A stretch of DNA of 64,000 nt from Pseudorhodoferax sp047601025 (GTDB lineage Bacteria > Pseudomonadota > Gammaproteobacteria > Burkholderiales > Burkholderiaceae_C). The stretch spans positions 248,001 through 312,000 of the forward strand of contig NZ_JASGJZ010000001.1 in NCBI RefSeq assembly GCF_047601025.1, written 5' to 3'. Shown in pieces: positions 8,663-16,644 of this stretch; the first letter of the stretch is position 1; every line of letters begins with the position of its first letter. The translations under genes were made by a program, and so were the position numbers. The notes beneath the pieces are model-generated. The model had not been told where the DNA came from. It was given only the letters and a program-made list of their open reading frames with translations, and ran no database searches.

Positions 8663-9769
8663 ATGCACGCCTTGCCCGCCCGCTACGACCACGTCGGCAG
8701 TTTCCTGCGCCCGGCCTACCTGCTGCAGGCGCGCGAGCAGAAGGCGCAGGGCACGATCAGCGCGGAGCAACTGCGCGAGGTCGAGGATCGGGCCATCGCG
8801 GAGGTCGTCAAGGCCCAGCAGGACGTGGGCCTGAAGAGCATCACCGACGGCGAGTTCCGCCGCACCTATTTCCACATCGACTTCCTGCAACAGCTGGGCG
8901 GCGTGCAGACCGACGTCCCGGTCACGGTCCGCAAGCCCGACGGCACCGAGGAGCTGGCCCCGCCCGTGATGCGCGTGACCGACAAGGTGCGCCACGCCAA
9001 GGACATCCAGCGCGCCGACTTCGCGTACCTCAAGAGCCAGGTCGCCGCCGGCTGCACGCCCAAGGTCACGATCCCCTCGCCCACCATGCTGCACTTCCGC
9101 GGCGGGCGCGCCGGCATCAGCCAGGCGGCCTACCCCGAGCTGGAGCCCGATTTCTACGACGACGTGGCGCGCGCCTACGGCGACGAGCTGCGTTCGCTGG
9201 CCGCGGCCGGCTGCACCTACGTGCAGATGGACGACACCAACCTCGCCTACCTGTGCGACGAGAAGATGCGCGAGGCCGCCCGCCAGCGCGGCGACGACCC
9301 GAACGAGCTGCCGCACCGCTACGCCCGGTTCATCAACAAGGTGGTCGCGCACAAGCCGCCGGGCATGCTGCTGGCCATGCACCTGTGCCGCGGCAACTTC
9401 AAGAGCACCCACGCCGCGGCCGGCAACTACGAGCCCGTGGCCGAGGCGCTGCTGCGCGAGATGGACCTGGACGCCTATTTCCTCGAATACGACGACGACC
9501 GCTCCGGCGACTTCCGCCCGTTGCGCTACCTGCCCAAGGGCAAGACCGTGGTGCTGGGCCTGGTGACCACCAAGTTCGGCGAGATGGAAAGCAAGGACGA
9601 CCTGAAGCGCCGCATCGACGAGGCCGCCCGCTACGCCCCGCTGGAGCAGCTGGCGCTGAGCCCGCAGTGCGGCTTCTCCAGCACCGTGCACGGCAACAAC
9701 ATCGCCATGCAGGCGCAGTGGGACAAGCTGCGCCTGGTCGTCGAGACCGCGCGCGAGGTCTGGGGCTGA
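8663..9769 (+). CDS. MetE C-terminal-like (cobalamin-independent methionine synthase family) protein
   Basis: 368 residues; the ATG at 8663 follows an AGAGGAG Shine-Dalgarno. It corresponds to the C-terminal catalytic half of MetE, as in YxjG/YxjH proteins. Candidate zinc ligands are visible: MHLCRGN (His, Cys), EYDDDRSGDF (Glu) and SPQCGF (Cys). VGSFLRP near the N-terminus and ITDGEFRRT are typical of the group. It lacks the N-terminal MetE barrel, so it may transfer methyl groups from another donor or act in alternative methionine metabolism. It is a single-gene unit. Confidence 0.87.
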   Translation: MHALPARYDHVGSFLRPAYLLQAREQKAQGTISAEQLREVEDRAIAEVVKAQQDVGLKSITDGEFRRTYFHIDFLQQLGGVQTDVPVTVRKPDGTEELAPPVMRVTDKVRHAKDIQRADFAYLKSQVAAGCTPKVTIPSPTMLHFRGGRAGISQAAYPELEPDFYDDVARAYGDELRSLAAAGCTYVQMDDTNLAYLCDEKMREAARQRGDDPNELPHRYARFINKVVAHKPPGMLLAMHLCRGNFKSTHAAAGNYEPVAEALLREMDLDAYFLEYDDDRSGDFRPLRYLPKGKTVVLGLVTTKFGEMESKDDLKRRIDEAARYAPLEQLALSPQCGFSSTVHGNNIAMQAQWDKLRLVVETAREVWG

Positions 9770-9795
9770 CGCCGCCCTGAGGATCGGCCGGCGCC

Positions 9796-11172
9796 GTGGC
9801 GCACGCGCTGCTGGAGTGGCTGCCCAGCGTCTCGCAGCACCTGCTGTTCGGCGCGCTGGCCGTGCTCGTCTACGTGCTGACCAACCGCGCGCGCCGCCAG
9901 CCGCGCGCACCGACCACGGCCATCGCCTGGGTCATGGGCCTGGCGCTGCTGCCCTACCTGATGCTGCCGCTGTACCTGCTGTTCGGCCGGCGCAAGCTGC
10001 GCCCGGCCGGCCGGCCGCGGCTGCGCGGCAGCGGCCCGCCGCGCTTCAGCCACTGGGCCGCGGACCTGCTGGACGGCTTCGAGCTCGCGCCGCCCGGCGC
10101 CAACCGCACGCGCTGGCATGCCGACGGCCGCGCCGCGCGCGAGGCGCTGTGGGAAGTCATCGACGGCGCCCGCCACCGGCTGGACGTCTGCACCTTCATC
10201 ATCGGCGCGGACCCGCTGGGCGACGCGGTGGTCGAGCGCCTGGCCGGGCGCGCCCGGGCCGGCGTGCGCGTGCGCGTGCTGCTGGACGGCTTCGGCGCGC
10301 TGCGGCTGCCGCGCCGGCACTTCGACCGGCTGCGCGCGGCCGGCGGCGAGGTCGCCGTGTTCCGCCCGCTGCTGAGCCTGCGCGGCCACGGCCCGCGCAA
10401 CCTGCGCAACCACCGCAAGCTCGTGGTCGCCGACGACCACCGGCTGTGGACCGGCGGGCGCAACCTGGCGGCCGAGTACTTCGAGGGCGCGGACGGCCGC
10501 CCGCCCTGGACCGACCTGTCCTTCGACATCGAAGGCCCGGTCGCCAGCGCCGCGGCCTGGCAGTTCGCGCGCGACTGGAGCGCCGTGCGCCAGAGCCCGC
10601 CGCGCGCGGTGGTGCCGGCCACGCCGGTGGCCACGAGCGCGCCGGCGCAATTCCTGCCCAGCGGCCCGGACCAGGCCGAGGACACGGCCGACGCGCTGCT
10701 GATCGACGCCTGCTACCGCGCCGAGCACCGCATCCTGGCCGTCACGCCCTACTTCATCCCCGACGACGCACTGCGCGACGCGCTGCGCCGCGCGGCCCGC
10801 CGCGGCGTGGCCGTGGACATCGTGCTGCCGGCCGTCTCCAACCACCGGCTGGCCGACTTCGCGCGCAGCCGCGCGATGCGCGAGCTGGCCGAGGCCGGCG
10901 TGGCCTTCCACCTGCTGCCCGGCATGTCGCACGCCAAGGGCCTGGTGGTGGACGACACCCTGGCCCTGGCCGGCTCGATCAACCTGGACCTGCGCAGCCT
11001 GCTGCTGAACCACGAGGCCGGCGTGGTGTTCTACGGCGCGGCGGAGATCGGCTGGCTGGCGCACTGGATCGAAGGCCAGCGGGCGCTGGGACGGCCGTAC
11101 CGGCCGCAGCGGCCGGGGCTGGCGCGGGACGTGGCCGAGGGGCTGCTGCTGGCGGTGGCGTTTCAGCTCTGA
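9796..11172 (+). CDS. cardiolipin synthase-like phospholipase D family protein
   Basis: 458 residues from a GTG start. Two N-terminal hydrophobic helices (about 10-28 and 45-65) are followed by two PLD domains with the HKD motifs HRKLVVADD and HAKGLVVDD, each trailed by the Gly-rich GGRN and GSINLDLRS segments. The family joins phosphatidylglycerol or related lipids to make cardiolipin at the inner membrane. It is shorter than canonical Cls (about 480 residues) but complete in motifs. It is the last gene before the IS relic and T6SS operon. Confidence 0.87.
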   Translation: MAHALLEWLPSVSQHLLFGALAVLVYVLTNRARRQPRAPTTAIAWVMGLALLPYLMLPLYLLFGRRKLRPAGRPRLRGSGPPRFSHWAADLLDGFELAPPGANRTRWHADGRAAREALWEVIDGARHRLDVCTFIIGADPLGDAVVERLAGRARAGVRVRVLLDGFGALRLPRRHFDRLRAAGGEVAVFRPLLSLRGHGPRNLRNHRKLVVADDHRLWTGGRNLAAEYFEGADGRPPWTDLSFDIEGPVASAAAWQFARDWSAVRQSPPRAVVPATPVATSAPAQFLPSGPDQAEDTADALLIDACYRAEHRILAVTPYFIPDDALRDALRRAARRGVAVDIVLPAVSNHRLADFARSRAMRELAEAGVAFHLLPGMSHAKGLVVDDTLALAGSINLDLRSLLLNHEAGVVFYGAAEIGWLAHWIEGQRALGRPYRPQRPGLARDVAEGLLLAVAFQL

Positions 11173-11261
11173 ACGGCCAGCCGCGCGACCCGGGCGCGGC
11201 TGACAGTGAGGTCGCGCAGCCAGGCCGCGTTCGTCGGGTCCAGGCGTGGTCAGTGGGCACT

Positions 11262-11455
11262 CCAAGGTTGACGCCGGAACTCGAGGAAGGAAGAGGCGGT
11301 CCGGCAGGTGAACGCGCGCGGGTACGCGGTCACGACGGCCGCCGCCCGGATCGGGGGGGCGGCCTACCGCTCGTACCAATGGCTCAAGGCCGTCTCGCCG
11401 GACAACAGCGAGCAGCAGCCCGGGGAGCTGCCGCAAGCCAAGAGCGAGATGCCTC
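11262..11455 (+). pseudogene. IS3-family OrfA (helix-turn-helix transposase subunit) remnant
   Basis: The stretch reads EEAVRQVNARGYAVTTAAARIG, then RSYQWLKAVSPDNSEQQ, the pattern of Transposase_8 OrfA proteins. It needs a frame change near 11295 and has no OrfB behind it. It is a relic in the 446-base gap between the cardiolipin-synthase gene and tssA; I see no other gene there. It marks an old insertion at the left edge of the T6SS block. Confidence 0.6.
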
Positions 11456-11546
11456 ATGCCGGCGGTCCACCCGCATGGCAGCGCACGCCACGGCCCGGCA
11501 GGCGGCAGCCGCGCCCGCACGCTGCCTCCGTACGCCACCCCCAAAG

Positions 11547-11588
11547 TGACTTTCGACCACTGCGCACCGCCTCGCGCCTGCCTAGAGT
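11547..11588 (+). promoter_or_regulatory. T6SS-regulon bipartite promoter motif, copy 1 (tssA)
   Basis: TGACTTTCG at 11547-11555, then TAGAGT at 11583-11588, 29 bases after TGACTTT. A -35-like CTGCGC lies between, 17 bases before the hexamer. The tssA start is about 30 bases downstream. The same layout recurs before six other genes in the window. Confidence 0.65.
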
Positions 11589-11621
11589 GCATCGCATCGC
11601 CACTCCCGGCTGCACGACGTG

Positions 11622-12632
11622 ATGCCCGCTGCGCTCGACCTCGACGGACTGCTCGCTCCCCTGCCAGGCCCCGCGCCTGGCGGGCCTGACCTCGAGCACG
11701 ACCCGGACTTCCTGGCGCTGCAGGCGGCGGGCGCCGGCAAACCCGAGCGGCAGTTCGGCCAGACCGTGATCGCCGCCGCGCCGCCGGACTGGGCGGCCGT
11801 GCACCAGCATGCGCTGGCGCTGGCCACCCGCAGCCACGACCTGCGCATCGCCACCTGGCTGGCGCGCAGCGCCGCCCACGTGCAGGGCCTGGTCGGCATG
11901 GTGCAGGGCCTGCAGTTGGTGCACGGCCTGCTGGAGCATCACTGGGAGCACGTGCACCCGCTGCTGGACGCCAGCGACGGCAACGACCCCACGGCCCGCA
12001 TCAGCGCGATCTGGCCGCTGTTCACCGCGGACGGCCTGGCCGACCTGCGCCGCGCGGCGCTGACGCCTGCGCGCGGCGCCGTCACCGTGCGCGACCTGGA
12101 ACTGGCCTTCGGCGGCGCCAAGCCGTACGGCGGTGAAGCGGTGCCCACCGCCGAGGGCCTGGCCCCGGCGATCGCCGCCGCGCAGGCCCAGGTGCCGGCG
12201 CTGGCCGAGGCGATGCAGGCCGGCCTGCTGGCTGTGCAGGGCATGGCCGCGGCGCTGGACCGCCATCTCGGCGCCGGCCGCTCGCCCGACCTCAAGCCGT
12301 TGCTCGCGCTGCTGCGCGCCGTGGCCCTGGCCGGCCGGCAGGCGCAGGGCGCGGCCGCCGATGTGCCCGCGCTGCCTGGCGGCGCCGTGCCCGCCGCGCC
12401 GCCGGCGGCCGCCGCAGCGCCCGGCGCCATCGCCACGCGCGAGGACGCGATCCGCATGCTGCAGCGGGTCAGCGAATGGATCGAGCGCAACGAGCCGGCC
12501 AACCCTGCCCCGCTGTTCATCCAGCGTGCGCAGCGCCTGATGACCAAGAACTTCCTCGAGATCGTCCGCGACCTGATGCCCGACGGCGTGGGCCAGATCG
12601 AGAAGCTCACCGGTTCCACCAAGCAGGCCTGA
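11622..12632 (+). CDS. tssA: type VI secretion protein TssA
   Basis: 336 residues with the ImpA_N-type N-terminal domain (DLDGLLAPLPG...DPDFLAL, then LATRSHDLRIATWLARSAA and HWEHVHPLLD) and an Ala/Pro linker before a short C-terminal domain (REDAIRMLQRVSEWIERNEPANPAPLFIQRAQRLM...FLEIVRDLMPD). TssA caps the growing sheath-tube and links it to the baseplate in the cytoplasm. ATG 11622 is preceded directly by an in-frame GTG at 11619, so the start may be three bases earlier. It leads the sheath/baseplate operon and sits under motif copy 1. Confidence 0.93.
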   Translation: MPAALDLDGLLAPLPGPAPGGPDLEHDPDFLALQAAGAGKPERQFGQTVIAAAPPDWAAVHQHALALATRSHDLRIATWLARSAAHVQGLVGMVQGLQLVHGLLEHHWEHVHPLLDASDGNDPTARISAIWPLFTADGLADLRRAALTPARGAVTVRDLELAFGGAKPYGGEAVPTAEGLAPAIAAAQAQVPALAEAMQAGLLAVQGMAAALDRHLGAGRSPDLKPLLALLRAVALAGRQAQGAAADVPALPGGAVPAAPPAAAAAPGAIATREDAIRMLQRVSEWIERNEPANPAPLFIQRAQRLMTKNFLEIVRDLMPDGVGQIEKLTGSTKQA

Positions 12633-12691
12633 ACGAAGGCCCGTCCACACCCACCCGCCCACCGCGCCGCAACGACCACCAGGAGCCCGCC

Positions 12692-13237
12692 ATGGCCACC
12701 AGCAGCCAGAAGTTCATCGCCCGCAACCGCGCCCCGCGCGTGCAGATCGAGTACGACGTCGAGCTCTACGGCGCCGAGAAGAAGGTGCAGCTGCCCTTCG
12801 TCATGGGCGTGCTGTCCGATCTGTCGGGCAAGCCGGCCGACCCGCTGCCACCGGTCAGCGAGCGCAAGTTCATGGAGATCGACGTCGACAACTTCGACGC
12901 GCGCATGGAGTCGATGAAGCCGCGCGTGAGCTTCCCCGTGCCCAACACGCTGACCGGCCAGGGCAACCTGGCGGTGGAACTGACCTTCAAGAACATGGAC
13001 GACTTCTCGCCCGCCGCCATCGCGAGCAAGGTCGACGGGCTGAAGCAGTTGCTCAAGGCGCGCCAGGAGCTGGCCAACCTGCTGACCTACATGGACGGTA
13101 AGACCGGCGCCGAGGAGCTGCTGGCCCGGGTGATGGCCGACCCGGCGCTGCTGGCCGCGCTGGCCGCCGCGAAGAAGCCCGAGGCGCTCCCCGACGCCAC
13201 GGCGGACGCCGCCGACAAGCCGGCCGACGCCGCCTGA
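12692..13237 (+). CDS. tssB: T6SS contractile sheath small subunit TssB/VipA
   Basis: 181 residues starting after an AGGAGC Shine-Dalgarno. It shows the TssB signature: SSQKFIARNRAPRVQIEYDV, LPFVMGVLSDLSG, KFMEIDVDNFDARM and PRVSF near the middle. TssB pairs with TssC to form the cytoplasmic sheath that contracts to push the Hcp tube. The C-terminal tail is Ala/Asp-rich and slightly longer than usual. Gene order tssA-tssB-tssC is canonical, with a 59-base gap to each side. Confidence 0.96.
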   Translation: MATSSQKFIARNRAPRVQIEYDVELYGAEKKVQLPFVMGVLSDLSGKPADPLPPVSERKFMEIDVDNFDARMESMKPRVSFPVPNTLTGQGNLAVELTFKNMDDFSPAAIASKVDGLKQLLKARQELANLLTYMDGKTGAEELLARVMADPALLAALAAAKKPEALPDATADAADKPADAA

Positions 13238-13295
13238 GCCGCCGCAGCCTTCCGCCTCGACGACACCCCCCATCCGCCCCCGGGAGATACCCACC

Positions 13296-14792
13296 ATGGA
13301 CGCAGACACCCTCCAGACCCCAGCGCCGCTGCAGGGCATCGAGTACCAGGGCGGCGAGTTCGCCGCGCTGCTGAACCGCGAGTTCAAGCCCAAGTCCGAC
13401 GACGCCAAGAACGCCGTGCAGAACGCGGTGCTGACGCTGGCGCAGCAGGCGCTGGCTTCCACCAAGCTGATCGACGGCGACGTGCTCGCCAGCATCGAGG
13501 CGATGATCGCCGAGCTGGACGAGCAGCTCACCCGGCAGGTCAACCTGATCCTGCACCACCCGGAGTTCCAGGCGCTGGAAAGCGCCTGGCGCGGGCTGCA
13601 CTACCTGGTCAACAACACCGAGACCGACGAGATGCTGAAGATCAGCGTCATGAACATCTCGAAGAAGGAGCTGGGCAAGACGCTGAAGAAGTTCAAGGGC
13701 ACGGCGTGGGACCAGAGCCCGCTGTTCAAGAAGGTCTACGAAGAGGAATACGGCCAGCTCGGCGGCGAGCCCTTCGGCGCGCTGGTCGGCGACTACTACT
13801 TCGACCACAGCCCGCCGGACGTGGAACTGCTGGGCGAAATGAGCAAGGTGGCCGCCGCCGCACACACGCCCTTCATCGCCGCCGCCAGCCCCAACCTGAT
13901 GCAGATGGGCTCGTGGCAGGAGCTGTCGAACCCGCGTGACCTGACCAAGATCTTCACCACGCCCGAGTACGCGGCCTGGCGCTCGCTGCGCGCCTCGGAG
14001 GATTCGCGCTACATCGGCCTGGCGATGCCGCGCTTCCTGGCGCGCCTGCCCTGGGGCGCCAAGACCGCGCCGGTGGAAGAGTTCAACTTCGAGGAAGCGA
14101 CCACCGGCGCCGACCACTCGGCCTACGCCTGGGCCAACTCGGCCTATGCGATGGCGGTCAACATCAACCGCTCGTTCAAGCTGTACGGCTGGTGCACGCG
14201 CATCCGCGGCGTGGAATCGGGCGGTGCGGTCGAAGGGCTGCCGACGCACACCTTCCCGACCGACGACGGCGGCGTGGCCATGAAGTGCCCGACCGAGATC
14301 GCGATCGGCGACCGGCGCGAGGCCGAGCTGGCCAAGAACGGCTTCATGCCGCTGCTGCACCGCAAGAACTCGGACTTCGGCGTCTTCATCGGCGCGCAGT
14401 CGCTGCAGAAGCCCGAGGAATACGACGACCCCGACGCCACGGCCAACGCCAACCTGTCGGCGCGCCTGCCCTACCTCTTCGCCTGCTCGCGCTTCGCGCA
14501 CTACCTGAAGTGCATCGCGCGCGACAAGGTCGGCTCGTTCAAGGAACGCGCCGACATGGCCAAGTGGCTGAATAAATGGATCATGAACTACGTGGACGGC
14601 GACCCGGCCAATTCGTCGGAGGCGACCAAATCCAGGAAGCCCCTGGCCGCCGCCGAGGTCGTCGTCGAGGAGGTGCCCGGCAACCCCGGCTACTACACCT
14701 CCAAGTTCTACCTGCGGCCGCACTACCAGCTCGAAGGGCTGACGGTGTCGCTGCGGCTGGTGTCCAAGCTGCCGTCGCAGAAAGGCGCCTGA
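13296..14792 (+). CDS. tssC: T6SS contractile sheath large subunit TssC/VipB
   Basis: 498 residues, the normal length. Family landmarks are HHPEFQALESAWRGLHYLV, FGALVGDYYF, FTTPEYAAWRSLRASEDSRYIGLAMPRFLARLP, FLPYL-type segment ARLPYLFACSRFAHYLKCIARDK and the C-terminal YYTSKFYLRPHYQLEGL. TssC forms the bulk of the sheath and is recycled by ClpV. Start ATG follows GGGAGA. It sits between tssB and hcp. Confidence 0.97.
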   Translation: MDADTLQTPAPLQGIEYQGGEFAALLNREFKPKSDDAKNAVQNAVLTLAQQALASTKLIDGDVLASIEAMIAELDEQLTRQVNLILHHPEFQALESAWRGLHYLVNNTETDEMLKISVMNISKKELGKTLKKFKGTAWDQSPLFKKVYEEEYGQLGGEPFGALVGDYYFDHSPPDVELLGEMSKVAAAAHTPFIAAASPNLMQMGSWQELSNPRDLTKIFTTPEYAAWRSLRASEDSRYIGLAMPRFLARLPWGAKTAPVEEFNFEEATTGADHSAYAWANSAYAMAVNINRSFKLYGWCTRIRGVESGGAVEGLPTHTFPTDDGGVAMKCPTEIAIGDRREAELAKNGFMPLLHRKNSDFGVFIGAQSLQKPEEYDDPDATANANLSARLPYLFACSRFAHYLKCIARDKVGSFKERADMAKWLNKWIMNYVDGDPANSSEATKSRKPLAAAEVVVEEVPGNPGYYTSKFYLRPHYQLEGLTVSLRLVSKLPSQKGA

Positions 14793-14887
14793 ACCCGGCA
14801 CCAAGAGACCCGGCGCGAGCCGTCGTGCGCGCCTGCCGTCCCTGTCCACCACACGACGTTCAACCCAACCCCTGAAGCGAGGAAATC

Positions 14888-15376
14888 ATGGCCCATGTCG
14901 ACTACTTCCTGAAAATCGACGGTGTCGAAGGCGAAAGCACCGACGACAAGCACTCCGGCGAAATCGAGCTCGAATCCTGGAGCGTGGGCGGCAGCAATGC
15001 CGGCTCGTTCAACAGCGGCGGCGGCGGCGGCAGCGGCAAGGTCGCGCTGCAGGACTTCCACTTCGTGAAGAAGACCGACAAGGCCTCGGCCAAGCTGCTG
15101 ACCGCGTGCTGCACCGGCGAGCACCTGGCCACCGCCACGCTGGTGTGCCGCAAGGCCGGCGGCGAGCAGGAGGAATTCCTGACCATCATCCTTTCGCCGG
15201 TGATGGTCAGCAGCTACCAGAACGGCGGCTCGGGCGGCGCGGACATCATCCCGATGGAACAGGTATCGCTGAACTACGGGAAGATCGAGTTCAAGTACAA
15301 GCCGCAGGACGGCAAGGGCGGCCTGGGCGGCGAGGTCGTCGGCGGCTGGGACATCACGACCAACAAGAAGGTGTGA
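14888..15376 (+). CDS. hcp: Hcp, T6SS tube protein
   Basis: 162 residues starting MAHVDYFLKIDGVEGES with an AGGAAA Shine-Dalgarno. Hcp landmarks are GEIELESWSVGGSN, VALQDFHFVKKTDKASAKLL, LVCRKAGGEQEEFLTIILS and VSLNYGKIEFKYKPQ. Hexameric rings stack to form the secreted inner tube and can carry effectors in their lumen. A Gly/Ser-rich stretch (SGGGGGSG, residues about 44-51) replaces a usual loop. A 194-base spacer with a GC-rich self-complementary run near 15426-15440 separates it from a second Hcp-like gene. Confidence 0.96.
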   Translation: MAHVDYFLKIDGVEGESTDDKHSGEIELESWSVGGSNAGSFNSGGGGGSGKVALQDFHFVKKTDKASAKLLTACCTGEHLATATLVCRKAGGEQEEFLTIILSPVMVSSYQNGGSGGADIIPMEQVSLNYGKIEFKYKPQDGKGGLGGEVVGGWDITTNKKV

Positions 15377-15570
15377 CGTGACTCGCCGCCGCCTGGACTG
15401 CCTCACGGCGCGTGGAAGTCCCATCCGCCCCCGGGGGGCGCCGCCGGCGGTCCGGCCCCGCGCGCCCCGCGGCGGCCGCTGGCATGGCCGGCTCCGCGGC
15501 CCTTCGGACCGCTGCGGGCGGCCTGGGCTCCTGCGCTGCGGGTGGCGCGCCAGCGCCGTGGAGCATTGAG

Positions 15571-16077
15571 ATGTTCCCCTCGCCAGCGGCAGGCGACGCC
15601 GCGTCCGACCTCTTCCTGCGCGTGCAGACCAAGCGCGCCGGCAAGGTCAAGGGCGAGGCCACGACCGAGGGCCACGCCGAGGAGATCCAGCTGCTGCGCT
15701 GGAACTGGGGCGTCAGCGCCAACACCGCGATCGGCTCGACCGAGCGCACGGCGCGGCGCGTGTACCGCCAGCTCGTCGTCACCAAGGGCATCGATTCGGC
15801 CTCCACCGCGCTGCTGGCCGCGCTGGCGACCAACGACGAGATCAAGGAAGCGGTGCTGACCATGCGCAAGGCCGGCGGCGAGGCGCTGGACTACTTCACG
15901 ATGACGCTGAACGGCGCGCGCGTGGTGGCCGTGGACATCGACGTCGGCGACGACGGCCGGCCGCTGGAGCGGGTGTCGATCGCGTTCACCAAGGTCGGCA
16001 TCGCCTACCAGCCCCAGGAGAGCGCCGGGCTGGGCTCCGGCACCTTCAGCTTCGACGACGAAGTCCTGCCCAGTTGA
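15571..16077 (+). CDS. second Hcp-like protein
   Basis: 168 residues from ATG 15571. It has the Hcp fold pattern: SDLFLRVQTKRAGKVKGEATTEGHAEEIQLLRW-type N-terminus, LVVTKGIDSASTALLAALA, LTMRKAGGEALDYFTMTLNGARV and a C-terminal ISIAFTKVGIAYQPQ-like strand. It is divergent from the upstream Hcp (few shared residues outside these blocks) and longer at the N-terminus. It may be an alternative tube protein or a specialised cargo ring. The open frame extends further upstream to 15412, but that part is Arg/Ala-rich and not Hcp-like. It is followed after 11 bases by tssE. Confidence 0.85.
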   Translation: MFPSPAAGDAASDLFLRVQTKRAGKVKGEATTEGHAEEIQLLRWNWGVSANTAIGSTERTARRVYRQLVVTKGIDSASTALLAALATNDEIKEAVLTMRKAGGEALDYFTMTLNGARVVAVDIDVGDDGRPLERVSIAFTKVGIAYQPQESAGLGSGTFSFDDEVLPS

Positions 16078-16088
16078 AAGGCCACGCC

Positions 16089-16610
16089 ATGCCCACCGTG
16101 GACGTCCGCAACCGCCTACAGCCGGCCCTGCTGGACCGGCTGACCGACGACGCGCCCGGCGAGCGCCACGAGGCGGAAGACCGCCGCGTGATGTCCCGCG
16201 CGCAGCTGCGCCAGGCCGTGCTGCGCGACCTGGGCGCGCTGTTCAACGCCGTGCAGCCGCTGGGCGGCGCGGCGGAAGCGTACCCGCAGGTGGCGGGCAG
16301 CGTGCTGAACTTCGGGTTGCCGGCGTTGTCGGGCCAACTCGCGTCCCGGCTCGACGCCGGCGTGCTGGAGCGCGCCATCCGCCAGGCCATCCTGCGTTAC
16401 GAGCCGCGCATCCTCGCCGAAGGCCTGCAGGTGCGCGCAGTCGAGCCCAGCAGCGTGCTGGACACGCACAACGTGATCGAGTTCGAGATCCGCGGCCGCC
16501 TGTGGTCGCAGCCGGTGCCGCTGGAGATCCTGCTGCGCACGCAGATGGACCTGGAGGCGGGGCAGGTGGAGGTGCGGGATGCGGCGGGCAGCGGCCGCGC
16601 CCGGACCTGA
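16089..16610 (+). CDS. tssE: T6SS baseplate protein TssE (gp25-like)
   Basis: 173 residues. It contains the gp25/lysozyme-like core: AQLRQAVLRDLGALFNAV, VAGSVLNFGLPALSG and the family hallmark IRQAILRYEPRI. TssE initiates sheath assembly at the baseplate. I chose ATG 16089 because MPTVDVRNRLQPALLDRLTDD is the typical beginning; an in-frame start 15 bases earlier is possible. It is encoded in the baseplate gene order tssE-tssF-tssG. Confidence 0.93.
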   Translation: MPTVDVRNRLQPALLDRLTDDAPGERHEAEDRRVMSRAQLRQAVLRDLGALFNAVQPLGGAAEAYPQVAGSVLNFGLPALSGQLASRLDAGVLERAIRQAILRYEPRILAEGLQVRAVEPSSVLDTHNVIEFEIRGRLWSQPVPLEILLRTQMDLEAGQVEVRDAAGSGRART

Positions 16611-16644
16611 GCGGCAATACGCGGTCACAAGCGGCTATCACGGC

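Noticed and set aside
11547..11565. sigma-54 promoter reading of the TGAC...TTGC motif
   Set aside because: The distance between TG and TTGC is two bases too long for the -24/-12 pattern and the GG/GC dinucleotides are not in place in most copies.
11308..11622. Small intact protein gene upstream of tssA
   Set aside because: The frame begins with an IS3 OrfA fragment and continues as Arg/Pro-rich noise; it is a relic, not a gene.
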